A stretch of 26,787 bases of DNA from CAYPHY01 sp964410625 (GCA_964410625.1 CAYPHY010000057.1:1-26787), one strand, 5' to 3'; positions 6,561 through 13,422 are shown, counted from the stretch's first letter. Program-made: numbers and translations. The notes: generated from the sequence alone by a model not told the origin.

Positions 6561-7016
6561 ATGAACCCGGACCTACCAGCCCTACGCCAATTTATTGTCA
6601 CTGCCTATAACGATGCGGAGTTGGTTGAACTGTGCTTCGATCACTTCCAGGAAGTGTACCGCGACTTTGCGGCCGACATGTCCACCAGCCAGAAAGCGAT
6701 CCGCCTGCTTGGCTATTGCGACCGGCGCGGGATGCTGCCGAAGCTGGTTAAAATCCTCGCCAAACAACGGCCGGTGCTATATGCCAGCGAGTTTGAAGCG
6801 GCCGACAACGACCACGAGTACCAGGTTTCCCCGCGCAAACGGTTGAGCCTGAACAAAGCGGACGCTCGCGAGCTGCAATGGCTGCCGGGGATTGGGCCGA
6901 AACTGGCGCAAATGATTATGGATGGACGGCCGTATAAGTCGGTCAACGACCTGCAAAACGTGCCGGGTATTGGCGCGAAGCGGTTTGAGGCGATTCGTGG
7001 GCTGGTAAGGGTTTAG
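6561..7016 (+). CDS. Effector-associated/Death-like adaptor domain fused to ComEA-type double HhH
   Basis: This 151-residue two-domain protein appears to be an unusual combination. Residues 5-71 (LRQFIVTAYNDAELVELCF, then AIRLLGYCDRRGMLPKLVKI and QRP) fit the all-helical pattern of effector-associated/bacterial Death-like domains. Those are protein-protein adaptors normally fused to caspase-like proteases, NACHT ATPases or trypsins in conflict systems. A short acidic linker leads to residues 93-151, two helix-hairpin-helix motifs (LPGIG at 108-112, VPGIG at 134-138) with the ComEA-like lead SLNKADARELQ, known to bind DNA without sequence specificity. The inference is that it links a partner carrying the same adaptor to DNA. 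The C14-like gene lies 2.2 kb upstream but shows no matching adaptor domain. The stop TAG is the first triplet of the following repeat. The exact EAD subfamily cannot be fixed without a profile search. Confidence 0.7.
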   Translation: MNPDLPALRQFIVTAYNDAELVELCFDHFQEVYRDFAADMSTSQKAIRLLGYCDRRGMLPKLVKILAKQRPVLYASEFEAADNDHEYQVSPRKRLSLNKADARELQWLPGIGPKLAQMIMDGRPYKSVNDLQNVPGIGAKRFEAIRGLVRV

Positions 7017-7078
7017 AGATTGGATGATTAGAGATTGGGAGACTGAGAGACTAGGAGACTAGGAGACTGGGAGATTGG
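7014..7078. repeat. GAGATTGG/GAGACTAGG intergenic repeat
   Basis: About eight units of 8-9 bases (TAGAGATTGG, GAGACTGAGAGACTAGG, GAGACTAGG, GAGACTGG, GAGATTGG) fill the whole spacer. The first unit supplies the stop codon of the preceding gene, and the GGGAG near its end, 6 bases before the ATG at 7080, is the only ribosome binding site for the next gene. Confidence 0.85.
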
Positions 7079-7079
7079 T

Positions 7080-7400
7080 ATGGCCTTTGAATGGCTGAAA
7101 ACGTTCCACCAGGAGATGGAGAAGCCGGAGAATTATGCGGAGAAGACGCTGGCTGCTTACCGGCTGGGGATGAAGGCCAAGGGGTCAATCAGCGGTGTGC
7201 GGATCGCGGCCGATTCCCAGGGTTGCCCCGCCAGTCGTGAATTGGACCAAACGGCCGTCTACCATCCCGATGATGCCCCCCACCTACCACTGCCCGACTG
7301 CCACAAAGGGCGACGCTGCGGCTGCGTCTATCGCCCGGTTATGACCTACCAATTAGAAACAAACTCGGAAGCCAACGAGGAAACCAACGAGCCGGACTAA
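7080..7400 (+). CDS. Small Cys-motif protein of unknown function
   Basis: I do not recognise this 106-residue soluble protein by name. The N-terminal 35 residues are predicted helical and charged (FEWLKTFHQEMEKPENYAEK). The middle holds the pattern CPASRELDQTAVYHPDDAP, then LPLPDC, then CGCVYRPV, with four cysteines (C49, C74, C80, C82) that could hold zinc. The pattern resembles the Cys-containing C-terminal motif seen in some phage head-morphogenesis-type proteins (CPxCxxLDGxVYPPDEAP), but with Ser in the second Cys position. The C-terminus is acidic and low complexity. Start choice is supported by GGGAG six bases upstream, which lies in a repeat. The stop is one base before the ATG of the methyltransferase-like gene, so the two are probably co-translated. 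Confidence 0.6.
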   Translation: MAFEWLKTFHQEMEKPENYAEKTLAAYRLGMKAKGSISGVRIAADSQGCPASRELDQTAVYHPDDAPHLPLPDCHKGRRCGCVYRPVMTYQLETNSEANEETNEPD

Positions 7401-7401
7401 T

Positions 7402-8193
7402 ATGCTCGTCACACGCTCAATTCATGCGCTCTATGGGCCAGCCCTGGCCGAAGGGGAGGGAGTGGGGACGGCTTATGAATACTTCGCCAAGCGGTTGGTA
7501 CTCGGCCGTTGGCTGGGGACGTGGCGGCCGCGCCGCATCCTCGTCGCTGGTTTGCCGGAGAAGTATGGGTCGAGCCTCGACTTTTTGCTGTTAGCGGCCG
7601 ATGTGGGGGCGGAGGTCACGGTGATTGACGACCGCCAACCGGCATTGGAGAAGCTGGGGACAGCATTACAAGAAGCGGCCGGACTGGCGAAAAACCAGGC
7701 TGAAGCGCTCTCCCTGGCCCAACCTGACTGCCGCCTGGTTTCCAACCTGGGCGAGATGGCGCAGATGGGGGAACGGTGGGATTTATTGCTTTCCTCCGAG
7801 GTGGTGCAACGGCTGCCCCAGGAGGTTCGGCCGCATTATCTTCGCGGGGCGGTGGCGGCGGCCGAGCGCATTGCCCTGTTTATGCCCAATGGGGACAACC
7901 CGGCGCACACGAACTTGAGCGGTCTGAGTGGGTTGCGGCTGGATGAGTTGCGAGAGTTGTTAAAGGCGGCCGAGGGCAATCGCCTGACGTGGCAAAGCGA
8001 TTATGTGGACATGCCGCCCTTCCCACCGGGAATGGTACGCACGGAATCTCAGCGACAACAAGCCAGCACAGGAGCGGCCGAGCGTCTGGCGATGTGGGGA
8101 TTGGCCTATTACGCTCGCCTGGAACGCTTCTTCCCCACCACGCTCCGGCGACGCAACGCCCATATTGTGTATGCATTGGGTATGGGTTTGTAG
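7402..8193 (+). CDS. Class I SAM-dependent methyltransferase-like protein
   Basis: This 263-residue protein has a Rossmann-like core. RRILVAGLPEKYGSSLDFLL (43-62) is a degenerate motif I without the usual GxGxG, VTVIDDRQPAL supplies the acidic residue after the second strand (D75/D76), and WDLLLSSEVVQRLP followed by AERIALFMPNGDNPAH corresponds to motifs IV and VI. It resembles methyltransferases found in glycan or natural-product clusters. The relaxed motif I leaves activity uncertain. The tail is basic (LRRRNAH). It directly follows the 106-residue gene and closes the plus-strand run that began at 3415. The stop TAG is part of the palindromic repeat at 8190-8245. Confidence 0.68.
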   Translation: MLVTRSIHALYGPALAEGEGVGTAYEYFAKRLVLGRWLGTWRPRRILVAGLPEKYGSSLDFLLLAADVGAEVTVIDDRQPALEKLGTALQEAAGLAKNQAEALSLAQPDCRLVSNLGEMAQMGERWDLLLSSEVVQRLPQEVRPHYLRGAVAAAERIALFMPNGDNPAHTNLSGLSGLRLDELRELLKAAEGNRLTWQSDYVDMPPFPPGMVRTESQRQQASTGAAERLAMWGLAYYARLERFFPTTLRRRNAHIVYALGMGL

Positions 8194-8245
8194 CGCGATT
8201 TGGTAAATCGCGTGTCTGAATGCGCGATTTACCAAATCGCGCTAC
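8190..8245. repeat. Perfect 23-bp inverted repeat, GTAGCGCGATTT family
   Basis: Arms at 8190-8212 and 8223-8245 are exact reverse complements with a 10-base loop. Each arm is itself nearly palindromic (CGCGATTTggtAAATCGCG). The left arm contains the stop codon of the methyltransferase-like gene. There is no U-tract, so it is not a classical terminator, though the RNA hairpin would protect a 3' end. Relatives lie at 19524-19671 and 24694-24748. Confidence 0.92.
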
Positions 8246-8296
8246 AGGGGAAGGAACGGCCGCTGCACGTTTTCCCTATGACTCGTGTGTACTCGT

Positions 8297-8325
8297 TTTA
8301 CGTACTCCCCCGCCTCCGCTATAAT
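8297..8325 (+). promoter_or_regulatory. Candidate promoter for the gmd group
   Basis: TTTACG (8297-8302) and a perfect TATAAT (8320-8325) are separated by 17 bases, giving a leader of about 200 bases before gmd. Otherwise the 335-base gap between the methyltransferase-like gene and gmd holds two inverted repeats (8190-8245 and 8400-8471) and no credible gene. Confidence 0.45.
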
Positions 8326-8399
8326 CTCCAGGTAATGACAACAATTCACCACCAGGTCATAAAAACCTATACGAGCTTAGGTCATGCATCATCCTTAAA

Positions 8400-8471
8400 A
8401 ACGCAGAGGAGCAGAGACGCAGAGAAAAATGGAAGAAACTCTGCGGCTCTGTATCTCTGCGCCTCTGCGTT
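8400..8471. repeat. ACGCAGAGG inverted repeat in gmd leader
   Basis: The left arm, AACGCAGAGGAGCAGAGACG with CAGAG, is mirrored by CTCTGCG...CTCTGCGCCTCTGCGTT on the right (8439-8471) with a few mismatches and a 14-base loop. It would form a large hairpin in the leader transcript, ending about 58 bases before the gmd start. Confidence 0.8.
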
Positions 8472-8528
8472 GATATATGGATAGGCCTGAGGGTGTTTTG
8501 GTAAAAAAAAATAGTTAAGGACAAACGA

Positions 8529-9493
8529 ATGCCTAAAGCGTTAATTACCGGGATAACCGGACAAGACGGCTCTTACCTCTCCGAGTTTCTATTAAGCCAG
8601 GGGTATGAAGTCGTCGGCATGGTGCGCCGGACAAGCACCATCAACTTTCACCGTATCGAACATATTCAAGACAAAATACAGCTCGTCCCCGGCGATCTGG
8701 GGGACCAGATTTCGTTGATCCACATTTTGGAAGAACACCGGCCGGATGAGGTCTACAATCTGGCTGCCCAATCCTTCGTGCAGACCTCGTGGAACCAGCC
8801 CGTCTTTACCGGCGACGTAACCGGCCTGGGTGTGACACGGCTGCTCGATGCGATTCGCATCGTCGATCCGCGCATTCGCATGTACCAGGCCAGTTCCAGC
8901 GAGATGTTTGGTAAGGTGGTGGAAGTGCCGCAGCGGGAGACAACCCCCTTCTATCCACGCAGCCCCTATGGCGTGGCGAAGGTCTATGGGCATTGGATCA
9001 CCGTCAACTATCGTGAGAGCTATAACTTACACGCCACATCAGGGATTTTGTTCAACCACGAGTCGCCACGACGAGGGATGGAGTTTGTCACGCGCAAGAT
9101 CACGCAGCATGTGGCGCGAATCAAGCTTGGTCTGACCGACGAATTGCGCCTGGGTAATCTCGACTCGCGGCGTGACTGGGGCTTTGCCGGGGATTATGTA
9201 AAGGCGATGTGGCTGATGTTGCAGCGCGACGAACCGGAAGATTATGTGGTGGCGACGGGCGAGACGCACTCGGTGGAAGAGTTTCTAAATGAGGCGTTTG
9301 GCTATGTTGACCTCGATTGGCATGATTATGTAGTCCAAGACCCGCAATATATGCGCCCGGCCGAGGTGGATTTGCTCGTCGGCGACCCGACGAAAGCGGG
9401 GCGTGAACTTGGTTGGGAGCCGACGGTCACCTTCACCGGCCTGGTGCGGATGATGGTGGATGCGGATTTGAAGATGTTGCAGGCGGGGAAGGA
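8529..9493 (+). CDS. gmd: GDP-mannose 4,6-dehydratase (3' end in gap)
   Basis: The 321 visible residues are a short-chain dehydrogenase-type sugar dehydratase that converts GDP-mannose to GDP-4-keto-6-deoxymannose, the precursor of GDP-fucose, GDP-rhamnose and related sugars. The NADP-binding loop is TGITGQDGSYL (7-17). The catalytic set is S122-S124/E125 in ASSSEMFG (Ser where many enzymes have Thr) with Y147 and K151 in YGVAK. NHESPRRGMEFVTRK (176-190) is the Gmd-specific segment, which argues against a generic epimerase. An AAGGA lies seven bases before the ATG. The reading frame runs into the Ns, and family length suggests only a few to a few tens of codons are missing. It is followed, after the gap, by a phosphohexomutase that acts earlier in the same pathway. 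Confidence 0.93.
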
Positions 9494-9593
9494 NNNNNNN
9501 NNNNNNNNNNNNNNNNNNNNNNNNNNNNNNNNNNNNNNNNNNNNNNNNNNNNNNNNNNNNNNNNNNNNNNNNNNNNNNNNNNNNNNNNNNNNN
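9494..9593. other. 100-base scaffold gap
   Basis: Exactly 100 Ns, the conventional size for a gap of unknown length. The gmd stop codon and the spacer to the next gene are inside it. The right edge of the gap falls exactly on the ATG of the phosphohexomutase gene. Since most spacers here are repeats, a repeat may have broken the assembly. Confidence 0.98.
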
Positions 9594-11018
9594 ATGACAG
9601 CAATCATTTTCGGCACGGACGGCTGGCGCGGCCGAATTGGGGAAGATTATACCTTTGACAGTGTGCGCCGTTGCGCCCAGGGCTTTGCTTCGTTTATGGA
9701 GCAAGAGGGGCTGAAGGAGCAGGGGGTGGTCATCGGCCACGACATGCGCTTTCAGGCAGAGCATTTTGCAGCGGCGACGGCCGAAGTCTTGGCCGCCAAC
9801 GGGATTAAGGTCTGGCTGACCAACGGAGCGACGCCGACCCCGGCCATTGCCTATTCGGTGGTGGATCGCAAGGCGGGATGTGGGATTAACATCACCGCCA
9901 GCCACAACCCACCGGAGGATTGTGGTTTTAAGGTGCGCGACTCGCGCGGTGGGGCGATTCCGCCGGATGATTTGAAGCGCATTGAGGCGTTGATACCGGA
10001 TATAGCGGCCGTCAAGCGGATGAAGTTTGACGATGCCATGAGCGATGGGTTGATCGCCAGGTTTGACCCCGCCCCGGCCTATATTGAACTGCTCCACCGG
10101 CTGGTGGACATTGAGCCGATTAAGCAGGCGGGCTTCAAGGTGCTGGTAGACTGCATGTGGGGCAACGGCATGGGCTGGTATTCGCGCCTGCTGGCCGGGG
10201 GGACGACGCGCGTGCATGAGGTACATAATGAGCGCAACCCTATCTTCCCGCACATGTCGCGGCCGGAGCCGATTCCGCCGAATGTCGATCATGGCTTGAG
10301 CTATGTGCCGCTGCTGGAGGCGGATGTGGCGGTGATCAACGATGGCGACGCCGACCGCGTGGGGCTGGGTGACGAGAATGGCAACTTCATTGACCAACTG
10401 CGGGTGTTTGGCTTGTTGGGCTACTACTTCCTGGAGATTCGCGGCGAGCGCGGGCCGATTGTAAAGACGATTTCGACGACGAAGATGCTGAACAAGCTGG
10501 GCGACCTCTATGGTGTGCCGGTGTATGAGACAGGGGTGGGCTTTAAGTATATCGCGCCGAAGATGGTGGAAGTGGGGGCGATGATTGGCGGCGAGGAGAG
10601 TGGCGGCTATGCCTTTCGCGGCCATGCCCCGGAGCGTGATGGCATCCTGGCCGGGTTGTACCTGCTGGATATGATGGTGCAGACGGGGCGCAAGCCGTCG
10701 CAGTTGTTGGAACTGCTGTTTGAGAAGGTCGGGGCGCATCATTATGACCGCATTGATACGCGCTTTGATAGCTCGCGGCGGGCGGAAGTGCGGGAGCGGT
10801 TAGAGGCCGCGCAGCCGGAGACGATTGGCGGGCTGAAATGCACCGGCAAGTCTACGCTTGATGGCTTCCAGTTCTTCATGGAGGATGGCGGTTGGTTGCT
10901 GATTCGCTTCAGCGGCACAGAGCCGATCATTCGCGTCTATTGCGAGACAACCCATGAGGGTCGGGTGCAGGATATTTTGCACGATGGGATGCGGATTGCG
11001 GGGCTTGCTGAAGGATGA
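9594..11018 (+). CDS. Phosphoglucomutase/phosphomannomutase family protein
   Basis: This 474-residue alpha-D-phosphohexomutase interconverts hexose 6-phosphate and 1-phosphate through a phosphoserine. All four signature loops are present: TASHNPPE with the phosphoserine S103 (101-108), the metal loop DGDADR (250-255), the sugar-recognition loop GGEESGG (332-338), and the phosphate-binding loop RFSGTEP (438-444). The GEESGG form is found in both glucose- and mannose-specific members, so substrate choice is uncertain. Being next to gmd, it could make mannose 1-phosphate for GDP-mannose. The start MTAIIFGTDGWRG is the normal family start and follows the gap directly, so no upstream sequence can be judged. 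The stop TGA is inside a GAAGGATGA repeat. Confidence 0.93.
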   Translation: MTAIIFGTDGWRGRIGEDYTFDSVRRCAQGFASFMEQEGLKEQGVVIGHDMRFQAEHFAAATAEVLAANGIKVWLTNGATPTPAIAYSVVDRKAGCGINITASHNPPEDCGFKVRDSRGGAIPPDDLKRIEALIPDIAAVKRMKFDDAMSDGLIARFDPAPAYIELLHRLVDIEPIKQAGFKVLVDCMWGNGMGWYSRLLAGGTTRVHEVHNERNPIFPHMSRPEPIPPNVDHGLSYVPLLEADVAVINDGDADRVGLGDENGNFIDQLRVFGLLGYYFLEIRGERGPIVKTISTTKMLNKLGDLYGVPVYETGVGFKYIAPKMVEVGAMIGGEESGGYAFRGHAPERDGILAGLYLLDMMVQTGRKPSQLLELLFEKVGAHHYDRIDTRFDSSRRAEVRERLEAAQPETIGGLKCTGKSTLDGFQFFMEDGGWLLIRFSGTEPIIRVYCETTHEGRVQDILHDGMRIAGLAEG

Positions 11019-11041
11019 GGGCTGAAGGATGAAGGATGAAA
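11007..11041. repeat. GCTGAAGGATGA direct repeat spanning a stop and a start
   Basis: GCTGAAGGATGA, GGGCTGAAGGATGA and AGGATGA follow one another. The first supplies the stop of the mutase gene (11016-11018). Within the array, GAGGG at 11017-11021 and the ATG at 11029 are the ribosome binding site and start of the thioesterase gene. The reverse complement of the same word fills 12264-12299. Confidence 0.85.
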
Positions 11042-11517
11042 AGGCGATTCAGGACTATTATCCTGATGAGGTGAGTTGTTGTTATGGCTGCGGCCGCCTC
11101 AATGACCAGGGGTTACACATTCGCAGCTATTGGGATGGGGAGGAGGCGGTCTGTTTCTTCCAGCCACGGCCGTACCATATGGCGATTCCGGGCTATGTCT
11201 ATGGCGGGTTAATCGCCTCGTTGATTGATTGTCATGGCGTTGGAACTGCCTCGGCAGCGACGTATCGGGCGCAGGGACGGCCGATGGACAGTGACCCGCC
11301 GTTGCGCTTTGTGACGGCTTCGCTGCATGTGGACTATTTGCGGCCGACGCCGTTGGCGGAGAATAGCCCGCTGGAGCTTCGCGCCCGGCCGAAGGAGGTG
11401 AAGGGGCGCAAGGTGGTGGTGGATGTGACGTTGTCGGCCGCGGGGGAGGTCTGCGCTCGGGGTGAGGTAGTGGCGGTGCAGATGCCGGAGGGGATGCTGG
11501 CGCGGAAGGGAGACTGA
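11029..11517 (+). CDS. PaaI-type hotdog thioesterase
   Basis: This 162-residue single-domain hotdog protein resembles PaaI/YigI-like acyl-CoA thioesterases. It shows an N-terminal CYGCGRLNDQGLHI, which resembles the CFGCG-NPxGL lead of this group, then the long central helix YVYGGLIASLIDCHGVGTA (about 57-75) and the strand region LHVDYLRPTP. The Gly-Gly-hxxxhhDxxG pattern in the helix is the usual catalytic/substrate region. It would hydrolyse acyl-CoA thioesters in the cytoplasm, but the acyl group is unknown. The start lies in a repeat (see 11007-11041), 10 bases after the mutase stop. The last codons and stop (GGAGACTGA) come from another repeat. Confidence 0.82.
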   Translation: MKDEKAIQDYYPDEVSCCYGCGRLNDQGLHIRSYWDGEEAVCFFQPRPYHMAIPGYVYGGLIASLIDCHGVGTASAATYRAQGRPMDSDPPLRFVTASLHVDYLRPTPLAENSPLELRARPKEVKGRKVVVDVTLSAAGEVCARGEVVAVQMPEGMLARKGD

Positions 11518-11550
11518 GAGATTGAGAGACTGGAGATTAGAGATTGGAGG
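11512..11550. repeat. GAGACTGAGAGATTGAG repeat
   Basis: Four to five units of the GAGA[CT]T family overlap the end of the thioesterase gene and supply its TGA stop, continuing through GAGACTGGAGATTAGAGATTGG. Confidence 0.8.
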
Positions 11551-11582
11551 TCGGTTGCCAACACTATGCGTGAGTCCTATCC

Positions 11583-12221
11583 ATGTTGAAAAACTGTGAC
11601 ATGATTCAATTACCCTATGATTTTTATGCGCGGGGGGCGCGGCGGGTGGCGGCCGATCTGCTGGGCAAGCGACTGGTGCGACGGCTGGAGGATGGGGGAC
11701 GGCTGGCGGGGATGATTGTCGAGACGGAGGCGTATTGCGACACGGAGGAGCGCGATCTGGCCTGTCATGGCGACCGGGCGAACAACGGCCGCCCAACAGC
11801 ACGCTCGGCCGTCATGTTTGGCCCCGCCGGTCATGCTTATGTCTACTTCACCTATGGAATGCACTGGATGTTCAATGTCGTCACCGGCGAGGTAGGGCAG
11901 GCCAATGCCGTATTGGTCCGTGCCCTGGAGCCTTTGGAAGGGGTGGAGGAGATGGAGCGTTTGCGCTTTGGACGGCCGCTTAGCGGCCTGACCAATGGCC
12001 CGGCGAAGCTCGCCCAGGCGTTGGCGATTGACAAATCGCTGAATGGGGCAAATCTTTGTGCGCCGGATGGGGTTATATGGATCGAAGACGGCCCGCCAGT
12101 GGCGACGGCCGACATTGCCACCGGCCCGCGCATTGGCCTCGGCCAAACGCCGGAGCCGTGGCTGTCCATCCCCTGGCGGTTTTGGGTGCGGGGGAATCGT
12201 TTTGTTTCAAAAAGTGGATAG
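11583..12221 (+). CDS. 3-methyladenine DNA glycosylase (AAG/MPG family)
   Basis: This 212-residue protein is a monofunctional base-excision repair enzyme that removes alkylated purines. The family motif IVETEAY (45-51) holds the likely catalytic Glu (E49) and the intercalating Tyr (Y51). DLACHG supplies the active-site His (H62), and NGRPTARSAVMFGPAGHAYVYF plus TYGMHWMFNVV (about 68-100) are the conserved central strands. NGPAKLAQAL (137-146) matches the late GPGKL-A motif. The length is typical of bacterial members. A second in-frame ATG (11601, M7) is an alternative start, and neither has a clear ribosome binding site. The stop TAG is inside a GTGGATAGT repeat. It has no functional link to the sugar-nucleotide genes upstream. 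Confidence 0.93.
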   Translation: MLKNCDMIQLPYDFYARGARRVAADLLGKRLVRRLEDGGRLAGMIVETEAYCDTEERDLACHGDRANNGRPTARSAVMFGPAGHAYVYFTYGMHWMFNVVTGEVGQANAVLVRALEPLEGVEEMERLRFGRPLSGLTNGPAKLAQALAIDKSLNGANLCAPDGVIWIEDGPPVATADIATGPRIGLGQTPEPWLSIPWRFWVRGNRFVSKSG

Positions 12222-12246
12222 TGGCGAGTGACGAGTGGATAGTCAA
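12213..12246. repeat. GTGGATAGT direct repeat
   Basis: AGTGGATAGTGGCGAGTGACG followed by AGTGGATAGTC. The TAG of the first copy is the stop codon of the glycosylase gene. Confidence 0.6.
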
Positions 12247-12263
12247 CCATTGCGTTGACCGGC

Positions 12264-12299
12264 TCCTTCATCCCTCATCCTTCAGCCTTCATCCTTCAG
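12264..12299. repeat. CATCCTTCAGCC repeat (reverse complement of 11007-11041)
   Basis: TCCTTCATCCCTCATCCTTC, AGCC and TTCATCCTTCAG are the inverted form of the GCTGAAGGATGA family 1.2 kb upstream. The array ends just before the fabI ribosome binding site. Confidence 0.75.
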
Positions 12300-12312
12300 A
12301 AGGAGTTACAGA

Positions 12313-13107
12313 ATGCAATTACTTGCTGGCAAAAAAGCATTGATCTTCGGCGTGGCGAATAAGAATTCGATTGCCTGGGCAATTGCTCAAGCGTTTCACG
12401 AGCAGGGGGCGGAGATTGGGCTGAGCTATGGCATCCCGCAACTGGAACGACGGGTGCGGCCGTTGGCCGAATCCATCGGCGTGGAGTTCGTGGAGAAGTG
12501 TGATGTGGGGGTGGACGAGGAGGTGACGGCCGTCTTTGAGAAAGCGGCCGAACGCTTTGGTACGATTGATATTCTGATCCATTCCATCGCCTATGCGCCG
12601 TCGGAGGAGCTAGAGGGGCTATATCTGGACACATCACGAGAAGGTTTTCGCGTAGCGATGGATGTTAGCGTTTATAGTCTGGTATCGTTGGCGCGGGCGG
12701 CGCGGCCGTTGATGAGCAATGGCGGCTCGATCCTCTGCATGACATATTACGGCTCGCAGAAGGTTGTGCCGCATTACAATGTGATGGGGGTGGCCAAGGC
12801 GGCGTTGGAGGCCAGCACACGCTATCTGGCGGCCGATCTGGGGCCAGAGAACATCCGCGTCAACGCCATTTCCGCCGGGCCGATCAAGACGCTCTCGGCG
12901 GGGGGGATCGCCGGTTTTCGCAAGATGTTGGGCTATGCGGCCGAGCGCGCGCCATTGCGCCGCAATGTTGACCAAACGGAAGTAGGCCAGACCGCGCTGT
13001 GGCTGTGTAGTGATATGTCTAGCGGCGTGACTGGCGAGGTAATCTATGTAGATGCCGGTTATCATATTTTAGGCATGGCGGAGCCACCGGAGAAGTGGGA
13101 TCAGTAG
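12313..13107 (+). CDS. fabI: Enoyl-[acyl-carrier-protein] reductase (NADH), FabI type
   Basis: This 264-residue short-chain dehydrogenase performs the last reduction in each round of fatty-acid elongation. It has the FabI-specific N-terminus LLAGKKALIFGVANKNSIAW (3-22) in place of a TGxxxGxG loop, DILIHSIAYAP (86-96), and catalytic Y155-x6-K162 in HYNVMGVAKAALE, preceded by Y145. The late NAISAGPIKTLSA matches the substrate-loop motif. AGAAGGAG eight bases before the ATG is one of the strongest ribosome binding sites in the window. No other fatty-acid genes are adjacent. The FabI form suggests predicted sensitivity to FabI-type inhibitors, but this is family knowledge only. Confidence 0.95.
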   Translation: MQLLAGKKALIFGVANKNSIAWAIAQAFHEQGAEIGLSYGIPQLERRVRPLAESIGVEFVEKCDVGVDEEVTAVFEKAAERFGTIDILIHSIAYAPSEELEGLYLDTSREGFRVAMDVSVYSLVSLARAARPLMSNGGSILCMTYYGSQKVVPHYNVMGVAKAALEASTRYLAADLGPENIRVNAISAGPIKTLSAGGIAGFRKMLGYAAERAPLRRNVDQTEVGQTALWLCSDMSSGVTGEVIYVDAGYHILGMAEPPEKWDQ

Positions 13108-13173
13108 CGTAGCACCATGAATGTTTACAGTGTGGTACAATACCCAAGGTAAACGTTTGAGTGCGAGGTAGCG

Positions 13174-13422
13174 ATGAACTATCAGATTCCTGTGATAATC
13201 GAACCACTAGAAGAAGGTGGCTATTACGCCGAGTGTCCCATTTTGCCCGGATGCTATGTGGAAGGGGCTACCTACCTTGAGGCACTGGAACACTTGGAGG
13301 ATGTGGTGCGTATCCACATTGAAGGCCGTCTGGAGTTTGGTGATCCGTTGCCGCCTGAACTTGTGCCGGTAGATGAGCCAGGTCAAATTTCTTTGCAAAT
13401 GTTGGTGATGGTTGGTGCATGA
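13174..13422 (+). CDS. hicB: HicB-family antitoxin
   Basis: This 82-residue protein carries the HicB partial RNase-H-like fold: IPVIIEPLEEGGYYAECPILPGC with EGATYLEALEHLEDVV, where the YxAxxPxLPGC and EAL segments are diagnostic. It would neutralise the HicA toxin encoded next and usually represses the shared promoter. No separate C-terminal DNA-binding domain is present (the protein ends 15 residues after the core), so autoregulation would need another contact. GAGG lies seven bases before the ATG, and a TACAAT -10-like element is at 13136-13141. The antitoxin-first order is one of the two known hic arrangements. It overlaps hicA by four bases. Confidence 0.88.
   Translation: MNYQIPVIIEPLEEGGYYAECPILPGCYVEGATYLEALEHLEDVVRIHIEGRLEFGDPLPPELVPVDEPGQISLQMLVMVGA

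Noticed and set aside
8200..8484. Small plus-strand frame of 94 codons between the methyltransferase-like gene and gmd
   Set aside because: It is composed of two inverted repeats and a promoter region, with no ribosome binding site or recognisable domain.
9285..10742. Long minus-strand open frame of 485 codons opposite the mutase
   Set aside because: It crosses the gap, is rich in His/Arg/Gln as expected for an antisense shadow of a GC-rich gene, and shows no family motif.
8529..11018. One continuous 829-residue gmd-phosphohexomutase fusion
   Set aside because: The join is made only of Ns. Both halves have normal family ends or starts and the ATG at 9594 begins a canonical mutase.
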